37,893 bases of DNA from JBBIVB01 sp964567515 (GCA_964567515.1 CAZMMW010000001.1:1-37893); one strand, 5' to 3'. Positions 15,864-26,497 are shown, counted from the first letter of the stretch. The notes: generated by a model from the letters alone, not told the origin. Numbers and translations are program-made.

Positions 15864-17069
15864 TTATTTGCAAATAACCTTTTCTACGGTTCCATCTGGC
15901 AAAGTGAAAGTTGATCCTACTCCTTTAGACAATACGAGAGTTGCCAAGAGATAACTCTTGAGATAAGGTTTACTCACTAATTCCTGATTATTTTGTCCGC
16001 TAAGAGTATAATATTGATCTAAATAAGTCTTAGATATATCACAAATTACATTACGCTGTGAACCAGTTTGCAAATCAATACCTAACCCACTTACTTGACA
16101 TAAGCCACTATTAGAAGAATGAATCTGAAAATCTACATACTTATCAGGATAACGGCTGTCTACCGCCAAACTAATCTTGGCTTGCTGACAAAGCTCAAAA
16201 TTCTGTAAAAAACATTGGTAAGCTTTTACTGATGCCTCATCTGAAGAATACATATTCTCACTAGCGGAAACAAAAGCTATGGCCTTGCCACAATCTACAA
16301 CAGTACTATTATCAATATCTTTAATAATATTATTAATCCCTTCCATGTTTAATTCCTGATTAGGTAACTGCAATAACTTGGCTCCTTTGGTGGAATTATT
16401 AGGATCATAACCATGATTAATTTCTTCTCCGTCCAGGTAACCATCGCCATCAGAGTCTGGATTTAAAGGGTTAGTGTACCAAAATTTAACTTCTTCTCCG
16501 TCAGTTAAGCCGTCGCTATCAGAATCTGGATTATCCACAAACGTTCCTTGCTGTACTTCTTCTGAATCAGACAAACCATCGCCGTCATAATCACGCGCTT
16601 CTGGCGGCATTTCATTATTAATATTAATAGAAGTATTGTTATTATTCGTCGATAGCGTAGTAGGAGTATTAGTATTAACCTCTACTCCTTTATTTGAGGC
16701 TGATTTACTAAACCACCAATATGCCCCTGCTCCACCTGCTCCTACCACCAAAATTATAACTACTATCCACAGCCATTTTTTACTGCCATGATCTCCCGGT
16801 TCCAACGGCATCAAAGGCGGCGGCACAGACAAATCCCGTGATATTCCAGCCATAAACGAAGGTGGTTGTGGTATTGGTGAAGGAGACGAAGATGGTGACA
16901 TGGAAAATGATGAGGGTGATGATAACGGCGAAGACTGCCCGGGTGCTGCTGGAGGCGGAGTAGCTCCAGTTGGTGGAGTTGATGGTGAACGAACTGGCGC
17001 GCCAGCTTCTGTATCAGCAAAAATATCTTCAATTGGTGACTTGGGAGAGGATAATAAATTATCAAACAT
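15864..17069 (-). CDS. Single-pass membrane protein with three TSP3 calcium-binding repeats
   Basis: The 401-residue product begins with a disordered cytoplasmic tract rich in Pro and Ser (about 28-90), then one membrane segment (about 98-119) and an Asn/Thr-rich linker. Three consecutive TSP3 repeats follow at about 160-225 (DYDGDGLSDSEE, DSDSDGLTDGEE, DSDGDGYLDGEE). The C-terminal half has six cysteines and no family I recognise. Its topology and repeats match the neighbouring 435-residue protein, and it begins 40 bases after the stop of the giant surface protein. An envelope role, perhaps calcium-stabilised, is inferred from context only. Confidence 0.75.
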   Translation of the reverse strand: MFDNLLSSPKSPIEDIFADTEAGAPVRSPSTPPTGATPPPAAPGQSSPLSSPSSFSMSPSSSPSPIPQPPSFMAGISRDLSVPPPLMPLEPGDHGSKKWLWIVVIILVVGAGGAGAYWWFSKSASNKGVEVNTNTPTTLSTNNNNTSININNEMPPEARDYDGDGLSDSEEVQQGTFVDNPDSDSDGLTDGEEVKFWYTNPLNPDSDGDGYLDGEEINHGYDPNNSTKGAKLLQLPNQELNMEGINNIIKDIDNSTVVDCGKAIAFVSASENMYSSDEASVKAYQCFLQNFELCQQAKISLAVDSRYPDKYVDFQIHSSNSGLCQVSGLGIDLQTGSQRNVICDISKTYLDQYYTLSGQNNQELVSKPYLKSYLLATLVLSKGVGSTFTLPDGTVEKVICK

Positions 17070-17109
17070 ATATTAATATTTTAATCATAAATTAAATTGT
17101 CAAGAATTA

Positions 17110-20100
17110 TCAATCTGCTAATACCTGTCTGAAATAAGCCGTGACTGAACGATTGGTTGTCATGGAAACAGTACAAGTTAAACTGTTGCCAGAACAATCA
17201 CCGTCCCAATAGTTAAAAGGAGCATGTAGGCTGTTACTAGCAACTAAGGTTACTGTGGCACCAGGAGAATATGGCTCATAACAATCAACGCCACAGGAAA
17301 TACCGCCAATATTTGACGAGGTTACTGTTCCGGGGCCAGATTTAGTAACAGTCAAGGTAAAGCCTGGTTCAAATCGAGCATTAACAGTACGATCAGCAGC
17401 CATGGACAACCTACAAATTGGAATATTACCAGTACAAGCGCCACCCCAAGCCCATAAAACTACGCCCGGCACATTAATTTGGGGACTTAAGGAAACTGTA
17501 GTGGTGGAAGCATAATTTGCCGTACATTCGCTTTCACAACTAATACCGGCTGGGTTGCTGATAATATAAGTATTAGCTGATTTGGCTGAACCGTGAGTAG
17601 CTACATTTAAAGTATGCGCCGCAGCAAAATTGGCCGTAGCTATAGTATCGGCAGTAATAGAAAAAACACAAATATTACTAGCGTTGCCGCCTTGGCAAGA
17701 AACACTAGTCCAACCGGTAAAAATATTACTGCCGCTAACGGTAGCAGTTAAAGTTACATTACTGCCGTGATTATAAGTTTCCGTGCAGTCGCCTGGACAA
17801 GCAATACCGCCAGCGCCAACTGAACCACTGCCGGCTGGATTGATATTAACCTGCAGGTTCCTAGGCGCTAGAGTAAAATTGGCCGTAGTTGTAGTATCGG
17901 CAGTGATAGAAAAAACACAAATATTACTAGCGTTACCGCCTTGGCAAGAAACACCAGTCCAGTTAGAGAAAACATAATTACTGCTGGGCTGGGCTTGTAA
18001 AGTAATTGTGGTGTTTTGCTCATAGTTTTGCTGTTTGATAGAACAAGCTCCATCACACACTAACGAACCAGGATTAATGATTATAGTACCCGCTGTTGCT
18101 ACTGGTTGTTTTTGAACACTCAAAGTATAACTTGGCAAAGAAAAACTGCCGCTGATAGTTTTATTGCCATTAATGTTCAAATAACACAAACCAGTACCGC
18201 TACAATCTGAGGAATTCTGCCAACCAGCGAAAATATAAGGAGCTGTAGCTGTGGCTTGCAAAGCCACGTTTGTGTCATAAGAATAAGTAGCAGTACAGGT
18301 ATTAACACCGTTGCCACAATTGATTTTGCCAGCATTATCTTTAATAACACCATTGGCTGGCGCTATGTTATTGTTAACTGTCAAAGTATAATTTTGGGCC
18401 TCAAACGTTGCGTTAACGTTTTTGTTAGTATCTATAGTCACATTACAAGTTGTGCCTGACACATTGGTGCAGCCTAACCAGCTGATAAACTTATAACCAG
18501 TCCCTGCTGTAGCAGTTAAAGATACTGGGGTGTTTGGGGGATAATTAGCTGTACAAATCCCTTCGGTATTTGAACAATTAATACCATTACCAGTCACTTG
18601 ACCAGAACCAGCGACTATTACATTTAATTTATAAGTAAGCGGAACTTGATTAAAAGTGGCTGTAACTGTCACAGGAGTGGAACTATTATAAGTGAAAGTA
18701 CAAATACTATTATTACAACTGGCAACGTTAGCTGGTTGGAAAGACCAGCTACTAAAAACAGAACCGGTTCTAGCAGTAGCATACAAAGTTAATGGCTTAC
18801 CAATTTCAAAACTATTTACACAAATCCCGCCAGGACAATCAATGCCAGTAGGATCACTGTTTACCCAGCCAGAACCTTTAGTAGGATCATTGTTAATATT
18901 TACCGTTAGTTGATATTTCTGTAAAAAACTACCTCTAACTGTTATATTTTTAGTAAGAGTTAAAGTACAAGTATCGGTACCGCCACAAAAAGGATCATAC
19001 GTATTAGTAATATTATTCCAAATGCTCCAACCAGAAAATTGATAATTATTGCCAACCTCTAACATGGGTCTTAAAGTCACTAATTGACCATAAGTAAATG
19101 TCTGGCTACAATCGCCAGGACAATTAATACCGGCTGGATCACTAACAATACTTCCAGCAGAGCCATGCCGCTCTACTGTTAAAGTGGCTGGCTTTAAATT
19201 AAAGATAGCTGTCACGTTTTTGATGCTACTCATAGTAACCTGACAGTTTCCGCTTATATTAGTACAAGCCCCTCCCCAACCAGCAAAAACTGAACCGACT
19301 CCTTCAGCTGCTTGTAAAGTAACCACTGTATCTTTAATATAACTGGCGGAACAACTAGAACCACAATCAATCACCGGGTCGTTAGGCGCAATACTTAATA
19401 CTAAACCAGCACCAGTGCCTTGCAAAGATACATTCAAATTATATTTAATTATGGGCGGTTCAAAAGTAACTTTGATTGTTTTGTTAGATGATAAAGTCAC
19501 AGTGCAGATTAAACCAGATACCGCATCGCAGCCGCTCCAATTTTTAAATATCTGATCCCCATCAGGAGTGGCGATTAAAGTAACCACGGTATCGCTAATA
19601 AAACTATAAGAATCACCACCTGAAGATATATAAGACCCTGGTTGAATAGATATAAAGCCATTACCAGTTACAACTGTAGTTAAAGTATATTTTTTAGCAA
19701 AGCGAGCCACTATAGATTTGGCGCCGGTCATTTTAACACGGCAGTCAGTGCCATCAGGATTTTCCACAGCATTACAGCCGATCCAACTAATAAAAGCTGA
19801 ACTAGTATCAGGATTAGCACGCAAAACTACTTCCTGATTACTACCAAAAGCAACCGAACAAGTAGACCCACAATTAATACCTGCGGGAGTGCTCGTTACA
19901 GTACCACTACCATTACCAGTCCGAGCTACTGACAAATTATAATTTGCTACTGTACTAAATTGGGCGTTTACTGATCTGCTGCTATCCATGGTTACTAAAC
20001 AATTACCTTGAACCACTTCAGCGCACCCCCCCCAACCAACAAAAGCAGAACCAGAAACCGCTTGAGCTGTTAACTTTACCGGCTGACCACTAATAGTGTA

Positions 20101-23100
20101 AGTAGCGGAACAAGCATTACCACAACTTACTAAACCATCTTCACTGGTAATAATACCAGCACCTTCTTTAATAATACTTAAGGTAAAGGGTGGTGTTACG
20201 CTAACTTTTTTCCACATTATTTCCGAATCCTGACAAATAGCAGAAACTTCCGGTGGTTTATTTAAACCAGCGCCCCGCCAAGTAGAGCCTTTGAATTCAG
20301 GATTAAAATATAGTTTACTAGAACCTGCTCCAGTGGCTTCATATAAATAAATATGAGAATCTGCCGGACATTTAAAATCCTTAGCATTTTCATTCCAGCA
20401 AGTAGCGGCATCATAACCTGCAAAACCAGTGCCACTACAGTTATTAAAACCGTTTAAAGGATCAACCGGTAATTTTTTCCCTAATGCCGCGCCTAAAGTC
20501 TGCTGCCATGAATTCCAAGCGCTAGTTGACCATTTGGCCAGATAAGTACCAGCCAGTAATTGAGGCAGGGTATAATTATGTGTCTTACCATATTGTATCA
20601 AATATTTCTCTATGGTATTCAAATCCACCAAGCGCTGCATATCACGCTGTAATTTAGTTTTGTTTTCGGAAGTTAAATTAATATTAAATTGCCAATTAGC
20701 CACTAGCTGATTATAAATGTTCTGGGCGATAGCAGTAGCCCCGTGATTAACTGATAATAAATGTTCATGACTAGAAATAATATGATTAGCGATAAATTTC
20801 TTAGCATTCAAAGCCGAAACATATAAAGTCTGGCCACCAACGCCTGCTGGATAACCATCTAAAGTAGTGGGTTTAACTGACACATACCTTCCTTCTTCTA
20901 TAGTTTTTAACCAGTCAGCAGGAATAAGACGATCGGGATTAGGAAAAGATTTAAGCCCTATAACATCTTTGGTGTCAAAAAGATTAAATAGTTTTTCATT
21001 ATCCTTGTCTATAACCTTCACCAAGGCAGGCAAAGCACCGCTTAATTCCCGCACCTCTATATTGTCAAATAAAACAGGATCTGTTGGAGAAATAGGATGA
21101 ACTCCCAAACAAATAGTATACTTATCGTTATCTTTTGTTTCAAAAACCACTCCGGCTTTTTGCCAACCAGCAGCTCCGTTGGTTAAATGTGTCCAGTGTG
21201 TCCAAGGAGAAGCGCAATCATTATTGGAAGTAGGAAATAATATTGGTATCGCCTTGTTGGTTGAATTAATGAGACTATTATAAAACTGAACTGAAGCATA
21301 ATAGGTAGTATTTTTCTTTAAACCTGTTATCTGCTGTTTGACCATACGCCTAACGCTGCCGCCAGAATATTCTTTGGTAATTTGTAAAACATTATTATCA
21401 TTATTTTGTGATAATCCTGGTATAGCTGCGGGTGTTACTACTGAATACCAAGCGGTATTATCAGTGCCGCTATTTTGCCATCCAGTAAGGTCATTAGTGA
21501 AACTGCCGTTAGTTATAAAATTAATATCGCCCGTAGCAGCTGTTTGAGCTCGGCAATAACGTAAACGATAATTATAATTACTATCTACAAATTCCCAAGG
21601 CACTTCACATAAGAAAACATCCAAAGCCGCCTCGGCAGCTAAAGTTCCTGAACCAGGAGCTGAACCAATGGCTTTAACCTTTAAAGTGTTTTGTCCATTT
21701 TTGTTGCCAACCACCACCAGAGTAGTAGGATCAGGAGCCGACGGAGCAATACTTACTAAACCAGCTGGCGTGGCGCTCCAATTATAAGTAGCAACCAATG
21801 GTTGATTATCAGCAGCATAAACTTGAGCCGAAAAATTAACTTGTTCGCTGGGTTTAGTAAAACTATAAGAGGCGGGGGTTATAGTGATCTTGGATAATTT
21901 ACAAATATCCGGACCGGTAGTAAAAATTGTGACACAACCAGCTGGCGATAAAGCGCAATTTAAAGATTCGCCAACCGCGCCTTTGACTGTATTTTCCACA
22001 GTCAACTTATATAGTTGATTAACCTCCAATGGCTCATCTGGTATAAAAGCCACAGCATCAAAACTATCTTTTTTAATAAGTTTAACTTTACCAGAAACAT
22101 TTACTGTTCCTTTAGTTAATTTAAAATTTGTTGCGGAAACTGAATTAGAATTAAGATGACGATTAAAGTTAGCCACAATTTCCGCATTGCGGCAAACATT
22201 AGTATCATTATTAGCAGGCTGAAAAGAAACTAGCAACAAATTGCCAATACCGCTGCTACTCTCTTCTACAATAAAAGCCAAAGGATTACTAACTAAAGTT
22301 AATACTTGTTTAGCTTCATCCCAGCCGCCAATACAAGTATCGCCAAATTGGATCTTGGGAAATTTACACTCAAGGCCAACAACTTTGGTAAATTCTTTTT
22401 CAACTGTGACATCGCCAGAGTTAGTGGTATTGGGGATGGGAGATAAATTAATAGCTGTGCCAGACCAAGCAGCTGATAAATCTCCGGAGTTAGAAAACTT
22501 AACTTTAGAACCAGCTGCTTTAGTTAACCCAAAATTTTCTCCAACCAACTTACCATTATTATATGGCAAACTAGTACGCACAATGGGCTTGGTGCTGGTA
22601 TCAGGCACTATTCCACATAAACCCGGCCCTAAAGGTAAATTAGAATTATAATTAAATTCTTTGGAATTACTAGATAAATTTGGCGGGTCTTCGGAATTAA
22701 CAGTAACTTGACTAATAAATTCTCCGCTGCCCAAATTGGGCACTTTTACCACAATTTGTTTATTAGTCCACCAATTAAAATCAGAACAAGTATCAGGTAA
22801 AGGATCAGCCGAAACTAAAGCTCCGCCCGAATCAGTAAAAACCACACTGCAAGGATTGCCTACTGCCTCTAAATAATCACACCAACCAAAATTTCCGCCT
22901 TTAATAGTTACCCAAGTTCCGCCAGGGCCAGTATTAGGTAAAATATCAGTAATAAATGGTGTACCATAATACTGTACCTTATTAGAAGCAACTGGATTAT
23001 ATCTTCCATCATTAGTAGCATCAACTTCAACCCATACCTCGCCTGAATGCGGTTCAGTCGGCACTTTATAAATAATTTCTTTATTAGTCCATTTGGTTAC

Positions 23101-26100
23101 TAATCTTGAATCGCCATCAATTGGACCACTAACAAACCGACCGAAAGGAAAATATAGAGTACCAGCTTTTTTGGTATCACTAAAATTATAACCTTTAATG
23201 GTAATACTGGTTCCAGCAGCTCCATAATTAGGGACCATAGAACAAATACCCGGCTTAATTTCATTAGTAACAGTAAAAACCGGCTTAAGGCTATCAGGAT
23301 TAGCCGCCGAAGTTCCTCTGCTGGTAATTACTTCTACTTTATAAGTATCGCCAATTGCTCCTTCTGCTAATAAATTAGGCGAGGTAATAATAATTTCTTT
23401 ATTACTCCAAGAGCCACAATCACCACGCACGGCCTGAATTCTTTTGTTAGTGACTGTGTTAGTAAACCACACCGATCCGCTAGAACCAAAATCATCACCC
23501 CTTAAAGTAATAACTGTTTTCATATCTTTCTCTGCCCGACCAGAAGTTGGAGTCATGCCGGTGATCTTGGGTGGTCCGGCTAAACCTCCTGGCCCATCTC
23601 CTTCGCCCACAGTAATCAAACTCTTGGCTGACAAACTTGCTGCTTGAGTAATTCCTACGTTTACCTCAGCTGGCGTTTCGGTGGCACTGTCGCCTGTAAC
23701 TTTTATCTTATTAACTACTGGTGGATTTGTAGCCGACATGCTGATATGAATATCGTTTTCATTCCAGGTCCAAGAATAATCTGCCGGGTCTAATGCCACG
23801 CATTGGGCAGTATAAGCGCTACCTGTTAAGTCACGCGAATCGCCAATAGCCACACGGGTCTGGCTAGGAGAAATTCCTAAACTGTTTACCTGACAATTTT
23901 CGCTAGCCGAACTCACGCGCCAGTGCCATTCATAAGGTGCTGTCATTTTAATACCATAAATACTTTTGACTTGATCACTAATTACCACCCGATACCAATA
24001 GTCGTCGGTTAAAGCGGAGGGGTTTAGAATAAATCCTTGCACTTGACCTTTGCTGTTTAATTGTGGCGATAAAGTATAAGTTTCATTACTACCACAATCT
24101 GCAGCTACATCAGTAGTAAAGGTGTCGCCTTTATTACAAGGTATAATGCTGACGTTACCAACAAAAGAATCTTTATCCATCGGCAAAGTAAAACGCGCCA
24201 TTATTTGAGCTTGGGGACAAACTTTTTTACTGCCTGGCGCCGGACTGGGGCTGGGAGTATTAGTTTTACATTGCGCATAAGAAACTACTTGCGGTGGTAT
24301 ATTTGTAGCACCAGAACCACCAGCAATATCTTTTACTTGAAAAGGTTTACAATTTGAAGTCAGATCTTTACCACTAATTCGCACTTTAGCACATACTTGC
24401 CATCTGCCTTGGCCTAAAGCATTGATATCAGAAGTGGTTGTAGGAGTTTGGGAAACAATTTTATCATTGCTCCAAGAAGTATAATCGGCACTCTTGGGTT
24501 CTAAACTAATATTGTTGCCATTAAAATTAAGTTTACTATTAGCTGACTTGGTATTGCCAAAATTTGTACCTACTACTGTTAGAGACAAGGGTAATAAATC
24601 GGGCGGCGGCGTACCTGAAATTCTGCCGCTGGTTGGAGTAATACTGCAAATACCCGGACCCGGCGGATTATCATTAACAGCAAACTGCCAATCCTGATTG
24701 CTACGACGGCCAGAAGTAGTTTTTAATTCTACCGGATAATTAGCCAAAGCTAGACTATCGGGAATTTCTACTAAAACATTGGTCTCGTGCCACCAATCAG
24801 AGCATAAACCAGGAGGTATTCCTGCAGTAGTATCAAATAATAATTGACCCGGGCTGCTGCCAAAATTCCAGCCAATAGCACTAACCCATTGCCCTTTGCC
24901 GCCGGAAGTGGGCGATAAACTATCAATATAAGGACTTAAAATAGTAAACGGATCTTTCTCGTTAGAAAAAGTACTGGCGATGCTGATTTTTACCTTACCC
25001 GCTCTTACGTCACTAGCGTCATAATCATCCTGCGGATAAGCCGGACCAGTAGTGGCGCTTACTGGCACCTTAATTTTAATAGTATCTTCGGTAATGGTAG
25101 GATCTATAGCTTTACAAGCGTCTTCGCCCCAACAAACTAAATTGTTGCTATCATCAAAACTGTCATTACCAGCGGCAAAATGATTAAAATAAACCTCACC
25201 TGGTAAAGCAAAGAAATTTTTACCTGTTAGAGTAACCATATCAGAATAATATCCTTGGGCTGGAGTAATACTATCAATCACTGGTTCACAATTCTCTGTG
25301 ACACCAGTTTCAAACTGCCAAACTTCGTCTGCTACCATAGGAATGGAACAAGCGTCTTGAATGCCGTGATTCACAGCGCCGGCAGTATCTCCTTTTAAGG
25401 TAACACGATATTTAGTATTAGATTCTAAAGCAATAATCTTACCTTGAGCATCAACTGGATTATAACTGACTGTTTTGAAATCGTTAGTAAATCTGGGCTT
25501 GCTTAAAGATACTGGCATTGCTACTGTTCCATCGGCTTTTAATTTTTCTAAAATAACGTTTCCAGCAAAACTGATGGATAACATTGGTTCGCTAAAAGTA
25601 GCGCCAATTGCTATCCGACGACAAACCAAATTGGCGCCAGCTCCTGGCTGTTTAGTTGTTACTGTAGGCGCGGTACTGTCTGATTCAGTACCGGTGGTAA
25701 ACCACCACTCCTTGCCCATGCTGGGATTACGGAAAGAAAACCTGGCTCCGGTGTCAGGATTAACACCGGTTAAATTACTCAAAATCACGTGGTATTTAGT
25801 ATTTGGCTCAAATTCATGGTTAACGTGAGTAAAAGCTAGATATTCAGAATCATTACCCGGACCATACTTATCAGTAGCAGCATTATAAAATAGAGAGCCA
25901 TCAGAATCTTTCTCTATGCGAAAACTGGTTTTATCAACCGGCGATGACCATAAAACAGTATAATTAAACCCGGCTTGCACCGCCATACATAATTTAACAT
26001 TGCTTTGCGTAGGCGAAATCCAAGTGGCGCGCAAATAATCAGAACCGCCCAAACTGCCTGAACACGGCGGGGTGGTACAACCACCAGAGCCGCCATTGTC

Positions 26101-26490
26101 GCCATGGAGAGCGTCTTCTAGATTACTAAAAATAAAACTAGCCAGAACAAAAGAAGCTAGAATAATTACTAAACCTATAAGGCCGCTGGATAAAATCTTT
26201 TTGGCTTTAGCCACTTGCTCGGCATTGCCTCGAGATAAAAGCCAAGTTACCCCACCATACAAAACTATCAATAAGGCGATCACGCCCAAGATACTTAAAA
26301 AGACATTAATAACTTTTCCTATAGTCTGAATCAAATCTAAATTGGTACCAAGGTTAAGATTGCCTTCTAGATTTCCCAGACCACCATTAGTTTGCGCCAA
26401 AACAAAAACTGGCACAATTAATAAAATAATACTCACTGTCCATAAGACATATCGCCGATAAAATAATAGTTTATTGTTTACTTCCAACAT
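17110..26490 (-). CDS. Giant secreted/surface protein: T4SS-pilin-like N-terminus, Big_5/IPT domains, pseudopilin-like insert, 12 InlB-type repeats
   Basis: 3126 residues in one frame, a quarter of the window. Order: signal or anchor helix (14-33); a TrbC/VirB2-like two-helix region (about 54-131); SbsA-like Big_5 Ig folds (about 150-400, with further copies later); at least seven IPT/TIG-like domains with the ITPxxG...GxNFG pattern; two other Ig-like segments; a carbohydrate-binding-module-like domain (about 1657-1817, starting NGSFTNDLTGW); a pseudopilin-like segment (about 1945-2075, LPVDPLNGFNNC); then about 12 divergent InlB/Bact_repeat units of 75-90 residues (about 2095-3122). Each unit has the pattern GINCxxxC...FxGWxGC...CxVTM. 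Paired cysteines suggest disulfides outside the cell. An adhesin or appendage shaft is inferred; the domain calls are by eye. Confidence 0.85.
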   Translation of the reverse strand: MLEVNNKLLFYRRYVLWTVSIILLIVPVFVLAQTNGGLGNLEGNLNLGTNLDLIQTIGKVINVFLSILGVIALLIVLYGGVTWLLSRGNAEQVAKAKKILSSGLIGLVIILASFVLASFIFSNLEDALHGDNGGSGGCTTPPCSGSLGGSDYLRATWISPTQSNVKLCMAVQAGFNYTVLWSSPVDKTSFRIEKDSDGSLFYNAATDKYGPGNDSEYLAFTHVNHEFEPNTKYHVILSNLTGVNPDTGARFSFRNPSMGKEWWFTTGTESDSTAPTVTTKQPGAGANLVCRRIAIGATFSEPMLSISFAGNVILEKLKADGTVAMPVSLSKPRFTNDFKTVSYNPVDAQGKIIALESNTKYRVTLKGDTAGAVNHGIQDACSIPMVADEVWQFETGVTENCEPVIDSITPAQGYYSDMVTLTGKNFFALPGEVYFNHFAAGNDSFDDSNNLVCWGEDACKAIDPTITEDTIKIKVPVSATTGPAYPQDDYDASDVRAGKVKISIASTFSNEKDPFTILSPYIDSLSPTSGGKGQWVSAIGWNFGSSPGQLLFDTTAGIPPGLCSDWWHETNVLVEIPDSLALANYPVELKTTSGRRSNQDWQFAVNDNPPGPGICSITPTSGRISGTPPPDLLPLSLTVVGTNFGNTKSANSKLNFNGNNISLEPKSADYTSWSNDKIVSQTPTTTSDINALGQGRWQVCAKVRISGKDLTSNCKPFQVKDIAGGSGATNIPPQVVSYAQCKTNTPSPSPAPGSKKVCPQAQIMARFTLPMDKDSFVGNVSIIPCNKGDTFTTDVAADCGSNETYTLSPQLNSKGQVQGFILNPSALTDDYWYRVVISDQVKSIYGIKMTAPYEWHWRVSSASENCQVNSLGISPSQTRVAIGDSRDLTGSAYTAQCVALDPADYSWTWNENDIHISMSATNPPVVNKIKVTGDSATETPAEVNVGITQAASLSAKSLITVGEGDGPGGLAGPPKITGMTPTSGRAEKDMKTVITLRGDDFGSSGSVWFTNTVTNKRIQAVRGDCGSWSNKEIIITSPNLLAEGAIGDTYKVEVITSRGTSAANPDSLKPVFTVTNEIKPGICSMVPNYGAAGTSITIKGYNFSDTKKAGTLYFPFGRFVSGPIDGDSRLVTKWTNKEIIYKVPTEPHSGEVWVEVDATNDGRYNPVASNKVQYYGTPFITDILPNTGPGGTWVTIKGGNFGWCDYLEAVGNPCSVVFTDSGGALVSADPLPDTCSDFNWWTNKQIVVKVPNLGSGEFISQVTVNSEDPPNLSSNSKEFNYNSNLPLGPGLCGIVPDTSTKPIVRTSLPYNNGKLVGENFGLTKAAGSKVKFSNSGDLSAAWSGTAINLSPIPNTTNSGDVTVEKEFTKVVGLECKFPKIQFGDTCIGGWDEAKQVLTLVSNPLAFIVEESSSGIGNLLLVSFQPANNDTNVCRNAEIVANFNRHLNSNSVSATNFKLTKGTVNVSGKVKLIKKDSFDAVAFIPDEPLEVNQLYKLTVENTVKGAVGESLNCALSPAGCVTIFTTGPDICKLSKITITPASYSFTKPSEQVNFSAQVYAADNQPLVATYNWSATPAGLVSIAPSAPDPTTLVVVGNKNGQNTLKVKAIGSAPGSGTLAAEAALDVFLCEVPWEFVDSNYNYRLRYCRAQTAATGDINFITNGSFTNDLTGWQNSGTDNTAWYSVVTPAAIPGLSQNNDNNVLQITKEYSGGSVRRMVKQQITGLKKNTTYYASVQFYNSLINSTNKAIPILFPTSNNDCASPWTHWTHLTNGAAGWQKAGVVFETKDNDKYTICLGVHPISPTDPVLFDNIEVRELSGALPALVKVIDKDNEKLFNLFDTKDVIGLKSFPNPDRLIPADWLKTIEEGRYVSVKPTTLDGYPAGVGGQTLYVSALNAKKFIANHIISSHEHLLSVNHGATAIAQNIYNQLVANWQFNINLTSENKTKLQRDMQRLVDLNTIEKYLIQYGKTHNYTLPQLLAGTYLAKWSTSAWNSWQQTLGAALGKKLPVDPLNGFNNCSGTGFAGYDAATCWNENAKDFKCPADSHIYLYEATGAGSSKLYFNPEFKGSTWRGAGLNKPPEVSAICQDSEIMWKKVSVTPPFTLSIIKEGAGIITSEDGLVSCGNACSATYTISGQPVKLTAQAVSGSAFVGWGGCAEVVQGNCLVTMDSSRSVNAQFSTVANYNLSVARTGNGSGTVTSTPAGINCGSTCSVAFGSNQEVVLRANPDTSSAFISWIGCNAVENPDGTDCRVKMTGAKSIVARFAKKYTLTTVVTGNGFISIQPGSYISSGGDSYSFISDTVVTLIATPDGDQIFKNWSGCDAVSGLICTVTLSSNKTIKVTFEPPIIKYNLNVSLQGTGAGLVLSIAPNDPVIDCGSSCSASYIKDTVVTLQAAEGVGSVFAGWGGACTNISGNCQVTMSSIKNVTAIFNLKPATLTVERHGSAGSIVSDPAGINCPGDCSQTFTYGQLVTLRPMLEVGNNYQFSGWSIWNNITNTYDPFCGGTDTCTLTLTKNITVRGSFLQKYQLTVNINNDPTKGSGWVNSDPTGIDCPGGICVNSFEIGKPLTLYATARTGSVFSSWSFQPANVASCNNSICTFTYNSSTPVTVTATFNQVPLTYKLNVIVAGSGQVTGNGINCSNTEGICTANYPPNTPVSLTATAGTGYKFISWLGCTNVSGTTCNVTIDTNKNVNATFEAQNYTLTVNNNIAPANGVIKDNAGKINCGNGVNTCTATYSYDTNVALQATATAPYIFAGWQNSSDCSGTGLCYLNINGNKTISGSFSLPSYTLSVQKQPVATAGTIIINPGSLVCDGACSIKQQNYEQNTTITLQAQPSSNYVFSNWTGVSCQGGNASNICVFSITADTTTTANFTLAPRNLQVNINPAGSGSVGAGGIACPGDCTETYNHGSNVTLTATVSGSNIFTGWTSVSCQGGNASNICVFSITADTIATANFAAAHTLNVATHGSAKSANTYIISNPAGISCESECTANYASTTTVSLSPQINVPGVVLWAWGGACTGNIPICRLSMAADRTVNARFEPGFTLTVTKSGPGTVTSSNIGGISCGVDCYEPYSPGATVTLVASNSLHAPFNYWDGDCSGNSLTCTVSMTTNRSVTAYFRQVLAD
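17626..17712. repeat. 87-bp direct repeat, copy A
   Basis: Matches copy B at 17875-17961 with five differences over 87 bases and no gaps. The encoded protein in both is nearly the same (SCQGGNASNICVFSITADT), while the rest of the two units is diverged. Confidence 0.85.
17875..17961. repeat. 87-bp direct repeat, copy B
   Basis: Second copy of the repeat at 17626-17712, 249 bases away, which is one protein-repeat period. About 94% identity by eye. Confidence 0.85.
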
Positions 26491-26497
26491 AATTTTA

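Larger units (their letters stand above)
17120..20210 (-). repeat. Array of about 12 InlB/Bact_repeat coding units
   Basis: The 3' third of the giant gene encodes tandem units of 75-90 residues, each starting with YxLxV and ending near NxNVTATF. They share the CxxxC, GW and C-x-VTM positions but are mostly diverged at DNA level, implying an old array. Two neighbouring units are much closer to each other. Confidence 0.8.

Noticed and set aside
17626..17961. CRISPR-like repeat pair
   Set aside because: Only two copies, inside a coding frame and in phase with the protein repeat; no spacers or cas genes.
22241..22651. 136-codon + strand ORF inside the giant gene, and other ORFs antisense to it
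   Set aside because: Shadow frames of a long repetitive gene with biased composition; no start signals or domains.
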